DNA of 64,000 bases. Source: Lutjanus erythropterus (Eukaryota; Chordata; Actinopteri; Lutjaniformes; Lutjanidae). The stretch is from NCBI GenBank assembly GCA_020091685.1, contig CM034613.1, positions 25,049,541 to 25,113,540 on the forward strand, in the 5' to 3' direction. Shown piece by piece: positions 25,073 to 37,400 of the stretch (position 1 is the stretch's first letter; each line of letters opens with the position of its first letter). Made by a program: the position numbers and the translations under genes. The notes beneath the pieces were generated by a model, which saw only the letters and a program-made list of their open reading frames with translations, was not told the origin of the DNA and searched no databases.

Positions 25073-28000
25073 AGTGATAGGTGTGTGTGTTGAGAAAGGA
25101 ACAGAAGGGAGAAGCAAGATGAGCAGATTAAAGAAGTTTGTGAGTAAACACTAAAATAAGGCCGAGAATTAAGTAGAACTAAAATTGTTATCTTAATTTA
25201 GTGCCTAACATCTGTCTGTCTCTTGATCAAAGTCTATTAAACACTCGTCCATGTAAGCGAACAGCACGGCCTCTCGTCACATGGTTATGATGTACTGTAC
25301 CGCTTGGGTAGGTTTTTTCACCATACGTGTGTTTACATCCCTGCTTTAAGGTGTGCACCTCAAAGCCAACTTGTGACTCAAAACAGTAACTTTGTCCCTC
25401 GTCTCTTTCTGTTCTGTGTTGCAGTTCATTGAAGGTGACTTTGAGGAGTATCTGTACAAGCTTCAGGACCCGCAGGTACAACAGAATTAACGGTTCACCC
25501 CCTTTTGTTTGTCCATTTTCTGTTGTAAGTTATTGCAAATTGTTTGTGATATTTACATTTATCTCTGTTTTTCAGCAATGGGTTGGAGAGGTGGAGATCA
25601 ACGCGCTGGCTGTCATCTACAAGTAAGAAAATGATGATTTCCTTCTTCAGAACGATCATATTTAACATGTTCTTGGGACGGTGATTTTATTTTCGGGGGA
25701 AAAGCTGTCACTGTAAATGTGCCAAAGACTAATTTTCAGCTGTTGTCCCTCAGATAGATGTGAAGTCAGCCATTAAAACAACAATAAAAACACACAACGT
25801 GTAAAATTAGAAGCAGGAGAAAACAAACATGAAGCAGCTGAACAGGATAAAAGGTTTAAAGGAATAAGAGAGTTAATATAAAACACTGTTGAGCGCCGGC
25901 AGTTACAGTTTGAAGAAGAATCTTCCTCCTTTTTTCTTCAAACTGGGTTCAGATGTCCATGAGTCATCGAGGTTACGTCATGAAACTTTTCCCACATGTT
26001 ACCCCTTTTTTTCTCACTGTATATTTTGCCTCTTTGTGTCTCTGTAGGAGGGACTTTCTGATCTACCAGGACCCCGGCAAACCAGCCGTCAACATCACAG
26101 ACAACGGCTTCAAGGACAAGGTGAGACTGAGCACACTGCAGCGCAAGTTCTACTTAAACCTTTTCTTTCACCCCGTTCCCACCACAGGATCGATAAATTC
26201 ACTTACTTGTTAGGCAGCGGAGACTAATTTTATTTTTCCAGTCAGAGTGGATCCCAGACTTTTTAAAAGATACTACAGATGTCAGGAGTTTTGGTGCAAG
26301 TGTTTAAAATTTAAATATTGGAGTCATTAAATTACCTTTATGTTAAGACTGGATCGCACCAACAAAATGTAGTTCTACTCAAAATCTTAATTAATCAGAG
26401 TGCTGTCACACAAATAAAAAATAAATTACATTTAGAAGATCCAAGTTTACTGATGTAAAGTGAGATAGTTAATCAAAAATGGAAATTAAAATAAATAAAA
26501 AATAAATTTGTGTTCTGTTGTGACCTAGCAAGTATATAAAAGAGGTGTGGAAACCTTCAGCTGCTCTGTAGTCCTTAACAAAATGTTTACCAGGCTGCTA
26601 AAAACTTAATGAAATGTTATGGTAACAAGATGTCATGCTGCTGGCTCACTAGCTTAAAAGTTAACCAAACGGTACATTGTTTGCTAGCTATCTAACAAAT
26701 CAAGTTGACAAAACATAGCATTGTTTGCTCGCTAGCTAAAAAGTTAACAAAGCATTACATTGTTTTCTCGATAGCTAGAAAAGTTGACAAAACATTACAT
26801 CATTTGCTAGCTAGCTAAAAAGATACAAGTTGTTACATTGTTTGCTCACGAGCTAAAACGCTATCCAAGCATTACATTGTGTGCTAGCTAGCTGACACTT
26901 AACCAAACATAACATTGTTTGCTCGCTAGCTAAAAGGTTAACCAAGCATTACATTGTTTGATTGGTAGCTTACAGGTAACAAGACAATATGTTGTTTGCT
27001 TGCTACCTAAAAAGAAACTCTGTCACTCTGAACTTTAAAGTCTAATAACTTTAGTGTGTTTTTTGTGTCTCAGGTGCAGTTGTGTTTTCTGAACGGGAAT
27101 CACTACGACAGCGTTTATCCCGTCAACCACATCAAGAACGCTGCTGTCTGCCAGTGTGAGTGTTTGTGCTTCAGTTCATCCGTACAGATGTTTGTTAAAC
27201 TGAGACTCTGGACACAATCACAGCTGTGTCACGTCAGAATGAACACAACTTTCACTCTACACCATGAATAAAAACATGTTTCACATCTCCAAAAAGTAAC
27301 AGGATGTGAATCCTCCCACAGAGATGAGCCTCATGATGAGTTTTGACCTGTTTTAGGTTTTAAAATGATGCTGCCAGGTGACTTTTTTCTATCAGTGAAT
27401 CTCTGCAGGGTTTGATGATGTAGTGACATGAAGAACTTATAAGTTTTGTCATACTCTTCATACTGTTAAAGCTTAATAACAACCAGGACCACTTTATGGT
27501 GAGTGTGGGGATATTTCAGTATAAAATTACATGTACAATGCTGCCCCACAAAGGCAGAGAGCAGGAACTACAACAGACATGAAGAAAAAAAGAGTTTAAT
27601 GTGTCAGGCTGGACAGCAGACTGTAAAACAGTTTGTAATGCTCTTATTTCATATATATATATATATATATTTTTTAGGCTGATTATTATCATCATAGAAC
27701 CCACACAGAACTAACTTAAACCTACAGAATACAGTCACTCTGTCTTTGGATAATCTTCACTGAATACTCAGAGAAACTGCAGCATCAGTACCAACAATCA
27801 CTCAGCTTTTAAAAATATTAACTTTAATTTGATTATTATTTACAGTCCAAACCAGGAAGCGAGTGTTTTTCTCTCCGTCTCTGTCTGTCAGAGTACAATT
27901 TAAGTTTATATTGAATCAATAACAGACATTAATTTGCCTGGCGGGTTCTACTTTTTTCCCCTAAGGTTTTATCTAGAACCCACCAGAGGTTTCTACTGAG

Positions 28001-29546
28001 AACCAATTTATATTATGGCACAAAGAACCCTCGACTGAAAAGTTCTACAAGGATGCTCTGATTGGAGTCACTCACTGGAGCAGAGACACAGAAAAACGAC
28101 ATGCTTTAGCCTTAGTTTCTGTACCGGCTCGGTGAATAATCCTGCTCAGGTGGAGGGACGCTGCTCTTCACACTCAGACAACATCATGACCTGCTTAAAA
28201 CTTCAGAAAAATCACACATTCAACTTCAATATTCTAATGAGAAACTCCAGGAAACGTGGAGCCTTTTTAAAATACACTCCAGACCGTGTACATGCTTGAT
28301 TTATGAAGTGCAGCTTCACTACATTACCCACGATTCACCACCAGTCATATGTTGACACTGGAACCAGTTGCTGTTTATACTCAACACCACTGAAACCTCG
28401 ATAACAAGACTTTGATTTAAAAGAACTGGTGAGAAAGTCAGGTTATGGCAGGTTATAACTAAATGTACGGGTTATAATGTTTTGCCTTCGTCGTGCAGAG
28501 TGATTTCCTTCAGCGTTTGTGTGTCCCAGCATCCTTTGTGCTCATTAGTGACTCTGTGTGTCTCCTGCAGCCATCCTGTTCGAGCTGCTGTATGACGGCG
28601 TGTTTAAAGTCGACCGCAGCTGTCTGGGTGCGTGCCAGCGGATCCCGCGAGCCACTGATCTCCTGAGTGACGACAACATGAACGCCTGCGCCAGCAGCGA
28701 CGAGTCCGACCTGGACTCAGGCGAGCCGCTCTGGTAGGACAACTGTTAAAACATCCTAATTCGGTTTAATATTTCTTTGCCTACGTGTGTGATGATGTGA
28801 GCAGAATCTGAATCAGGACGGAGGCTGAAAGATTTGAATTAGAGCTGCAAATATTACTTAATCAATCAATTAACAGCTGTGAAATTGATTGGCAACTATT
28901 TTGAGTCGTTTTCTCAGAAAAGATGCCCAAATTCTCTGATTTCAGCTTGTTAAATGTGAATATTTTCTGGTTTCTTTGCTTCTCTCTGACAGGAAACTGA
29001 ATATCTTTGGGTTGTGGAAAAACTGATCAACTTTTTACTATTTTCTAACATTTTATTGACTAAACAACTAATTGATTAATCAAGAAAATGATCAACAGAG
29101 TGATCGATTTGTTGAAACCCTAGATTTAGCCACTTGTGAACAACTGCCTTTATTAAGACACGAAACATCTTCAAAGTTCAGAAGTCGGGTGTTTACTGAC
29201 GTATTTTAAGTTGTAAAACAAAACATGAAAATCCCCTCTGAGTTTGTTATTTATTTTCTCTTTTTAAAATGTTTTATTTATCAGGTGTTTTCTTCTTTTA
29301 CAAAACTTACTAAGATGTTTTTAAAATTATAAAACTACATATTCAATCTGTTATACATATAATATTGTGTGTGTTTTGTGTGCAGGGTTGAAAATGGAAC
29401 GAGCACGACGACTACAAGACACAGCAGGGTAACACACACACACACACACACACACATACACTCTCTCACTCTCACTCTCAAACAAATATTATCACGTTCA
29501 ACCACAAAGGCAGTTCAGCAGGTAAGTTCAGGAGCTTGATATCACT

Positions 29547-29594
<48 letters not shown>

Positions 29595-30457
29595 CTCAGG
29601 GCCGTGGGCGTGGCCGTTACCTGTCGTTATCTGACCGGGTGAGACGTTCACTGAACCCGACTCTGTTCAGAAACATCGAGTACGACGTCTGGCACAAGAC
29701 TAAGAGAGGTGACGCACACTGACAGAGGAAACACACTGAATAAACTTTATTAACACGACTTCTGCCGAAACAAAATATAAATATAAAGACAAGGAAATAT
29801 AGAGGATAGATAAAATAAGTGACATTATATACAAACATGTTGGCAGCAGCAAAGTTTAGTCATATATGTAAACTGTATACCACAATGATATTTAATATGA
29901 TTAAGTAATGATGTGTTGTCTCTGTTCATATAGAAACATAATATATAATGTAATTACAATTAAAATGTTAACATAATGTGTGATACAGAATATAAGGTGA
30001 AATATAGCAGTACTGGATAACTTCATACAGTATATATACATAAAGTTCAGTGTGTATCTATAAATCAGTCCATTAGTGAGCAGTATGAACAGTGTGTTTA
30101 AAGCAAACATTACCACTGTTAAATAATAAATCACAGAAATCATTTAAAACAAGTGAATTTATACATTTTAAAATTTTTAATTTTATCTTTCAGCCCAACA
30201 GAAGATGGATTATTGCATCGCTGCTGGGATGCAGTTCACTGCAGGAGACCGCTGTCAGGTGTGTGTGTGTGATGTGTTCAGTGTCCTCAGTTAAACTCTG
30301 TTTCCTCAAATGTGTGTTTTCACATTATTTGTGTGTGCGTCTGTGCGTCATCTGTAGGTTCGTATTGATGGACGGAACTACAACGCAAATATCAAGGAGG
30401 TTCCTCCCAACAACGGCCCTGTGACAGTTTACGTTGAAGAACTGGGCAGGAGGTAGG

Positions 30458-30524
<67 letters not shown>

Positions 30525-31456
30525 GTATTAAGATTCTTTACTTGAGTAAAAGTACTGTCCTGCATCTAAAACTTTACTGAGGTAAAATTAAGTATAATCA
30601 GTATTAAAGGTGCTACATACGACATTTACCATAGAGGTCGCTGTAGAGCTCCAGCATCTCAGACCACAACAAATACACTCTGCATTTTTTCGATAAAGTT
30701 TGGGGGAAATAGTGTTTCCTGAACTCACAAAACTCTGACCTGCTATCAAACCAGGTGGTGCTGATCAAAATATGGATCAAGATCCTGTCACTGCGTGGTG
30801 TTTTTCTTGCTTAAAATGTTATTAGAAACATATTTTAATGACTTTTATTTGTCGTAAAATGAGGAAGATTGTAAAAAGGCAGCCATTCTGGCTCTTGTGT
30901 CCAGAGGGGAACCCCAGACCCACAAAAGATCTCGTAAGAATGATCTTTACCAGATTCACGTGTTTTCTGTCCCTAAACATGTGAACTTGTGTCCCAGTTT
31001 GCACACTGATATCTCATTTTTGAAAATTAACTATTTTGCTAAAAATTGATTGGCTTGAATCAAAGCAGATTGACGAATCAAAATCTCTTTGATAACTTTA
31101 GATCAGCAGATTCTGTAGATGATGCTGAGTCATTTTCATGGCGGTTGGTCTAAGGTGAATTTGTGAAAATAGGATTTTGATAAAACTGAGAAAAAGTCAT
31201 AAAACACTTTTGATGAAGAAGAAGGAGCAGCAGACGCAGCTTCACATGAAATAGAATATTTTCATATGAAAAAATGACTTGAACAATTCAATTATCAAAG
31301 TAGTCGGCAGTTAATTTTTTTGATTAATCAACTTTGTGTCTGTGTGTAGGCAGGTCACTCTGTGGAACCTTCGTCCTTCAAATGATGAGAACAGCTGGAG
31401 TACTGTGGTCAACAGAGACAAGAGGATCAGCAACGGACACGGAGGTGGTACATTGT

Positions 31457-31487
<31 letters not shown>

Positions 31488-34400
31488 ACACACACTCTTA
31501 CAAGTTGTTGAAGAGAACTGACTGAAACTTTGTGTGTCTCCCTCTCAGAGTGGGAGGAGAGAGGTAGAGGCAGAGGCAGGGGGAAGCACCTCCCAGCATC
31601 CTCCTCTGTTTCCCAGGCGACAGCTCCGGGCTCCAGTGGGCGTGTGCAGAAGCAGCACTCCTGGCCCCCGCAGGCGAACACAGAGGAGCAGGGAGGAGCG
31701 AAAGCCAACAGGTCAGTGCTTCAGTTCGTCCACCAGGTACCACAGTTCATCATTTACCTCCTTCATGTGTTTTTATTTTGACTTTCCTGACACTGAGACA
31801 CAGTTCTGTAGTAAATATTAATGTTTAAACGATCTCATTACATTTCTTTCCAGGAAGTCAGTGAGCTCGGTGGAGGCTGCGTTCGGTCTGACGGAGGAGC
31901 AGCGTTTGGCCAAAGAGGAGGAGGAGAGGAACGTGGCGCTGGTGGAGATCCAGCTCAGAGATGAGCACAGCTTCCCTGCCCTCGGGGTGAGTTAAGAGGA
32001 GGATGTTTACTCCATGATGTGTCCTCACTGGTTACAGACACACACACAGTGCAGACATTATTACATGAGATGACTGCATGAAAGGGATAGTTCCTGTTTT
32101 TTGAGGTGTGGTCATATCAGGCACTTACCTACAGTAGATGGTGGTTGACACACCCCCAGTTTAGAGAAGCATCAAGAATACTGATGTAAGAAGCTAAACA
32201 CTGTTCTGCACTGTGGTTTTTCTGAAGGGAAATCACAGTTTATATGTGGCAAATTTCAATCTCCAGAAAACCACCAGACTCCGCTGACAGAACACAGGAG
32301 TTGCTGGTCTTTCGCTGCCTAGATCTGTTAGTTTGTGTGTGTTGTTGTGAGATTCTGGGGTTTTAAAAGGCTAGTTTGGATTCACTGAAGTTGCACAATA
32401 AAACACACTAAAACATTGAAGTAAAGGTTGTCCAGCAGCTCCTGAGTTCTGCGAGATAAAATTACAGATTTTGCTGAAGGAGTCTGGTTGGCTTTGTCTC
32501 ATATAATTGCGATTTCCCATCAGAAGCGACTGTCCTCCTGAATTTATTCAAAGATTTTGTCTGTGTTTCAGGATGTCTTGGTCTTTTTATGAACATGTTT
32601 TTTGTTTTGCTCTTCGACCCTCAGACTCAGCCTGGGCCGCAGGGCGATGGAGGGAGGAAGAAGGGAGGAGAGAAGAAAAAATCCCAGAGAAACAAGACGG
32701 TTAGTTTGTTCATCGTTTCTTTATTCACCACTAACAAATGTGACAGTTTAGCCAGTGGTTAGTTGCATGTTGAAACCTGATGTACTGTACACTTAACAAG
32801 CCTGTATTTTATTGTTTTCAGATGTGTAATGTGTGTCGGCCCAGTTTGCTTTTAGATCATTAGAACAATATAACCAGCATTCACAAAACAATATAAAAGA
32901 TGTAATGTAATGTAATAGAATACATAACAACACTAATGACACTTTACTATTTCTTCTTTGTTGCTTTTCTAGAAGAGTCCAGTTGAAGACATCAGAGCGC
33001 CGTCTCCTTCTGCTGGCGAAAGACCCAAATCCACCACCCCGCCACTTCGAGCCACTTCTGCTGCTGCTGCACCATCTACAGATACTACTACACCCTCTAA
33101 CCCCACCCCTCCTGCTGCAAAACCTCCTGCTGCTCCGTCTGCAAACTCTGACTCCAGTCCTGCCTGCCTGAGCTCGATCAAGGCTTCATCACCTGACGTA
33201 AACGTGGCCACAACTGCTGCTGCTCAAGCTGCAGCATCCATTCCCACCTCCACCTGTGCTGCCCCGCCTGCTAAAACAAACGCACCGTCTTATGTTTTAG
33301 CAGCCAGAGCTCCATCGAGTTCTCCTCCTGCTGCTCCATCTGCAAACTCTGACTCCAGTCCTGCCTGGATGAGCTCACTCAAGGCTCCTTCACCTGATGT
33401 AAACATGGATGCCACTGTTGCTACAGCTGCAGCATCAGTCTCCACGTCCACCTCTGCTGCCCCGACTGCTAAAACAAACGCACCACCTAATGCTTTAGCA
33501 AGTTCTTCACCTCCTGCTGCTGTTAGTAGCACGAAGCCTCCTGTGACGGGTGTAGCCGTGCCTCCCTCCGTTCCATCCTCTGCCTCCCTCATTTCCCACC
33601 TCCCCCCTGCTCTCCCTGCTGCTTCATCACCTCCAACACCCCACACCCTCTCCTCATCCTCTCCTCCCCCCTCCTCTACCTCGACTGCCTCACCTCCTCC
33701 GTCTTCCTCACTTCCTCCTCCCACCTTCATCGCTCCCATCGCTCCCTCTCCGGCTGCTGCGCAGGGCTTCATCCCCCGCTCCACCCCGCCTCTCGCCTCT
33801 CTCCACCACTCCCCCAGTCCACCACCCTCCTCCTCAGTCCAGAACTCTTCCTCGTCCTCTGTGATGCATCATGTTGCTCCCACCCATGAGGCTCCGCCAG
33901 TTTCAGCACAAACTCCAAGTAAGAAATTTTAATCTCAACTTCACACAACTGTTTCTGACAGTTTTCATTACTTTTGATTCTCAGTGTGTAAAAATCCGGC
34001 GCACTGTTTTACAAACTGCATCTGTCCTCCTGAATTTGTTTATAGTCACAGTACAAAGATTTTGTCACAGTGTGACAGGATGTAAACCAAATATCATTTC
34101 CTTCATAGCAACCAAAACTCCATTTACAAAAGCTGTGTTTTTATCTCACATATCACAGGAGTCAATGGTCTGTCGTTGGCTTTGATTGATCAGATTGTTT
34201 GTGTTACTGTGTGACTTCTGTGTTTTAAAAGGTTAGCTTGGATTCGCTGAAGTCTCAAAATAACAAACTAACCGATCAAGGGAGCGGTAGCTCAGCAACT
34301 CCTGTCGTCTGCGAGGAAAAATTACTGAATTTTTCAATGGAGTCTGGTTGGTTTGTAGAGAGTGAGATTTGGTTTATGTAACAGTGTTTTTTTGGTCATA

Positions 34401-36715
34401 AAATGCTGTGTGACGGCAAAGAAAACTGGTGAAAATGTTATAAATATAGCGCACACTAAAACTGATATTTTCTTATACAACCTTTAATAATTAATAATTT
34501 AATTTCCCTTTAATGCATCTGATTGCTTCTGTGGAGTTAATAATAATGTCTAGACATCAAGTATATAAAGGCACTTCTCTCTTGCTTCAGGTATTGGAGG
34601 AACCTTGACTGCGCCTCAAACCTTCCACAGCCCGGTGTCTCTGTCCCACATCCATCCTCAGGTGTCTCAGAGCCACGTCTCTGTGTCCCAGACCCAAAAC
34701 CTGGACCAGACCCAGACTTCTCTGCCTTCAAACCAAATCGTGATTCCTCAGATGCAGACCGAGGCCCAGTCCTCTGTCCCTCAGTCTGCTGTTTCTCAAC
34801 CCTCTGTCCCTCAGCCATCTGTCTCTCAGTCCTGTTCTCTTCACCTGCAGCACCAGCCTCAGTCTCACACTGAAGTGACCTCCCTGCCACAGACCCAAAT
34901 CCATCCATCTGTCCCCCATGTCCAGCCCCAGTCCCAGTCTCAGTCTGAGGTGGTCCAGGTGCCTCACACCTCTCAGGCCTCACTTCCTGTCTCTGTGCAG
35001 CCCCATCCTCACCTCCACGTCCATCCAGCCCAGCCTCCTCACCCCTCCCAGCTCCCGCATCCTGCCCTGCCTCTCTCCACCTCCTCGACTCACCCCTCCC
35101 TGCAACCCCAGACCTCCGACACCCAGAATCCAACAGAAGCTCCGCCCCTTCCACCCCTGCACACCCAGCCTAACTCTCAGCCTCAGCAGTCACATCCTCA
35201 TCACCCCTCTCATCACCCCCCACCAATCCCAGGAGCCGTCCCTCTGCAGCAGCTGTCCCAGCTCTACCAGGACCCCCTGTATCCGGGGTTCCCCCAGGGG
35301 GAGAAGGGCGACGTGGTTCCGCCTCCGCTCATGTCCTCCAACAAGTCAGGGGACGACCTGCCCCAAGGTGAGCTGCAGTTTCAAACCGCAACTAATGTTT
35401 ATCCTGTTATTTTGTCAATTAATTGCATTAGTTACTTAAAAAGTTCTTGTAAAATCTTCAAGAACCTCAAACAAGTCTTGGAGACACCAGCTGTGTTATT
35501 TGACCAACATTTTGTGATGTTTTGTGCTTTCCTCCGCAGATGTCAACATCTTGAGGTTTTTCTTCAACTTGGGTGTCAAGGTAAGAGACACATTTAGCTC
35601 GTTTATCAAAAGAGAAAATCTAAAATAAAGCACGTTGCCACACTGCATCACTGTCGTGTTTCATATACAACATAAACTGATAAATGGATTCTTAAAATAA
35701 AATTTTCATTTGTGCCAAAAGCAGAAAAGAACTGACATTTACCTTCCCTTTCCTCCAGGCCTACACCAATCCCTATTTCCCTCCCTACTTATACCTCCTC
35801 CCCCTCCAGCAGGCCCACACCATGCACCCCAAGCTCCCCTCCCGCTCTCCATCCCCAACACCTACCCCTACTCCCCTATCCTCCATTCAACCCCCACTCG
35901 GCACCAGGGCGTACCCCCCAGTACCCTCCAACTTCAGCGTCATTACCGCCACAGTTTGACCACCAAGCTCCTCTCACTGAACCCCCCCATCCCAGTGATC
36001 CCTCCTTCAACCAGGCCGGGTACCCCATCACCCAGCCTCCACCCCACAGGGTCTCCTGGCAAGACACCCAGATACCCCCACCCAGAAACCCCAGTTTCCC
36101 AGTGCGGTATCCGACTCCAAGCCCAGCATTTCCAGTCCCCCCACAGTTGTCTCAGGGCTACCACCCAGGTCAAGGCCCGGGGCACCAACTGTACCCCCCG
36201 AGCGGGTCTCCATACCCCCCGACCTCGCTGGGGTATCCATCTCTGCCTGCCCATGAGGAGCACCAGGTGAGCCAGGGGGTGATGGAGCAGCGTCAGCCCA
36301 CCAACGGGGACATGATGCGTGGCCAAGGGCCCAGCAGAGTCCCAGGTCCTGCTGGTGCTGCTGCTAACTTGGCTAATGCTAACAACAACAGAACCATGGT
36401 GGCATCTGGTTTTTGTACGTATTGTTTTTATTATTCATGTCTAAAATAAAACATGAAATTTTCACACTTGCACAAAAAGATCAAGCTTTAAATAATTACC
36501 AGATAGCCTACAGGAATATTGGACAGTGAAGTATTTAAATTCCAAGTGGTTACTGTTTTTTTCCACCAGGGGGAGACAACGTTCAAAATGTCTCGATGCA
36601 GCTTTTACCAGCAGGTTTTTCTTTCCCTTCAGCCTACAAGAAGGAGCAGGTAGACAGTCTGAGTGGAACGGTGCTGCTGCTGGATCCGCCACTCAACAAC
36701 AAACCCATAGTACGG

Positions 36716-36784
<69 letters not shown>

Positions 36785-37400
36785 CTGATGTATTCATCTC
36801 CCCTGCATAGTTACAGTGATGTATAAACATTAGTAGCAGTAGTATATCAGCAGTAGCTGTAGTAGTTGCAGTGTTATGTTAACTTGATTTAATACAACTG
36901 TAAACTTATGTCTGTGTCCCTCTCAGCACGTTCCAAATCCTGCCATGAAGGATGTCCCTGTCTCCATGACAACCATGAAGACCAGCAGCATCCCAACATT
37001 CGACATCATCTCCAAGATGACCGTCCCTGGCGACAGCAACCACCACTCTTCTCGTGGTTACCGGGGCCACCAAAAGCCACTTTACCCCACCAACACGTAC
37101 GTCCCACTGGGGGCACCAGAGCCCAGTCAGGTGGGTTTCCTGGCAAACGTTGCCATGGATGCGCCTCTGTCTGTCGGCTGCAACACAGAAGACGACTGGG
37201 ATGAGCAGATGGGATATAAACCGCCAACCTCGAACTACCGAGGGCAGAGGAGAAACAGAGGAGGAGGGGGGAGAGGGCGCGGAGGCCATGAACCAGGAAG
37301 GGGGGGACCCAGGAGGAGACATGGAGGCGAGCCAGGGGTGGGGTTTGGGCAGTATAGCACCTTCCACAGGGGGAGGGGCCGTGAGAGAGGAGGATACTAG
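19627..37400 (+). CDS. otud4: OTU domain-containing deubiquitinase 4
   Basis: OTUD4 removes ubiquitin chains and, by family knowledge, also binds RNA and scaffolds other deubiquitinases. Coding exons: 19627-19767, 20180-20263, 25425-25475, 25576-25622, 26048-26120, 27074-27155, 28571-28733, 29386-29428, 29600-29708, 30194-30258, 30358-30452, 31350-31444, 31549-31711, 31854-31986, 32625-32699, 32973-33918, 34591-35367, 35540-35580, 35759-36414, 36633-36709, 36927-37400. All phases agree except inside exon 19. The OTU core shows [13 protein letters not shown] (Asp36, Cys39) and [10 protein letters not shown] (His142), so the catalytic residues are present. A Tudor-like stretch follows ([15 protein letters not shown]), then SFPALG, long Pro/Ser/Ala- and Gln-rich regions, the conserved [15 protein letters not shown], and an Arg-Gly-rich C-terminus. 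It would be about 1,420-1,460 aa against about 1,110 in human, mainly from expanded low-complexity exons. Confidence 0.93.
23775..24010 (+). repeat. Dispersed fish repeat ('gctgcaa...gattaatcgatt' family)
   Basis: Contains GGGCTGCAAATAATGATTAT, CTCGATTAATCGATTGG, TAAAATGTCTGTCAG and a TCAGTTTACTGTCAT block. Relatives occur at 28850-29115, 45000-45180 (inverse orientation parts), 47890-48150 and 52975-53150. Confidence 0.65.
25032..25069 (+). repeat. (GT)n microsatellite
   Basis: A 38-bp pure GT run in otud4 intron 2. Confidence 0.95.
26625..27010 (+). repeat. Minisatellite in otud4 intron 5
   Basis: About nine diverged units of 36-45 bp, each with ACATTGTTTGCT followed by a CGCTAGCTAAAA-like block and a GTTAACAAA-like block. 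It lies about 60 bp before the exon at 27074. Confidence 0.8.
27945..28060 (-). mobile_element. Fragment of the TIR/minisatellite element (copy C)
   Basis: A short stretch in otud4 intron 6 with GGTTTTATCTAGAACCCACC and TCTACTGAGAACCAATTTAT, the same unit as in the elements at 11889-12564 and 15111-15932. Neither TIR is recognisable. Confidence 0.55.
28850..29115 (+). repeat. Dispersed fish repeat ('gctgcaa...' family)
   Basis: Starts AGAGCTGCAAATATTACTTA and contains CTGAATATCTTTGGGTTGTG and TTTATTGACTAAACAACTAA, in otud4 intron 7. Confidence 0.6.
29432..29455 (+). repeat. (AC)n microsatellite at otud4 exon 8 donor
   Basis: The AC run starts three bases into the intron after the exon ending at 29428. 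Confidence 0.9.
29549..29591 (+). repeat. (GT)n microsatellite before otud4 exon 9
   Basis: A 43-bp GT run ending 8 bp before the acceptor end at 29599. It replaces most of the usual pyrimidine tract. Confidence 0.95.
30459..30521 (+). repeat. (AC)n microsatellite at otud4 exon 11 donor
   Basis: A 63-bp AC run starting 7 bp after the exon end at 30452. Confidence 0.95.
31457..31483 (+). repeat. (CA)n microsatellite near otud4 exon 12 donor
   Basis: A 27-bp CA run starting 13 bp after the exon end at 31444, inside a short 104-bp intron. Confidence 0.9.
32090..32575 (+). mobile_element. Fold-back MITE-like repeat in otud4 intron 14
   Basis: Shares blocks with 33960-34480 and 48190-48770: GCTGCCTAGATCTGTTAGTT, GGTTTTAAAAGGCTAG, AAAATTACAGATTTT and GAGTCTGGTTGG. 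No coding capacity. Ends are not precisely defined. Confidence 0.55.
33129..33515 (+). repeat. In-frame 201-bp tandem duplication in otud4 exon 16
   Basis: GCTGCTCC(G/A)TCTGCAAACTC begins at 33129 and again at 33330. The two units stay similar through TGCCCCG and TGCTAAAACAAACGCACC. The period of 201 bp equals 67 codons, so the reading frame is kept and the Ala/Pro/Ser-rich region is lengthened. Confidence 0.85.
33960..34480 (+). mobile_element. Fold-back MITE-like repeat in otud4 intron 16
   Basis: Shares TGTTTTAAAAGGTTAGCTTG, GGAGTCTGGTTGGTTTGTAG, AGATTTGGTTTATG and AACTGGTGAAAATG with the copies in intron 14 and near 48500. The two halves are partly inverse of each other (AAACCAAATATCATTTCC on the left, GGTTTATG on the right). 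Confidence 0.55.
35759..36414 (+). CDS. otud4: otud4 exon 19, with an internal frame break
   Basis: This exon is listed separately because its frame breaks. It enters in frame from exon 18 ([19 protein letters not shown]) and stays open to a TGA at 35957-35959. Another frame, open across about 35823-36414, gives [16 protein letters not shown] and continues correctly into exon 20 ([12 protein letters not shown]). Two explanations fit. One is two missing bases in the C-rich stretch about 35850-35885, where the third frame briefly gives NTYPYSP. The other is a 139-bp intron from 35911 (GTACCC) to 36049 (CACAG), which also restores frame. The first fits the protein-like quality of all three local frames and is what a homopolymer sequencing error would produce. 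Confidence 0.6.
36717..36783 (+). repeat. (AC)n microsatellite at otud4 exon 20 donor
   Basis: A 67-bp AC run starting 8 bp after the exon end at 36709, and the longest microsatellite in the window. Confidence 0.95.

Larger units (their letters stand above)
20264..25424 (+). other. otud4 intron 2 (5.2 kb)
   Basis: No supported exon inside. It contains a diverged GCTGCAAATAATGATTATT-type fish repeat at about 23775-24010, a (GT)n microsatellite at 25032-25069, and otherwise AT-rich sequence. Confidence 0.6.

Noticed and set aside
33290-33784. 164-aa open frame on the minus strand opposite otud4 exon 16
   Set aside because: It is the mirror of a GC-rich Ala/Pro/Ser-coding exon; Gly/Glu/Ala-rich with no domain.
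34537-35154. 205-aa open frame on the minus strand opposite otud4 exon 17
   Set aside because: Composition mirrors the Gln/Pro/Ser exon; the plus frame joins correctly to exons 16 and 18.
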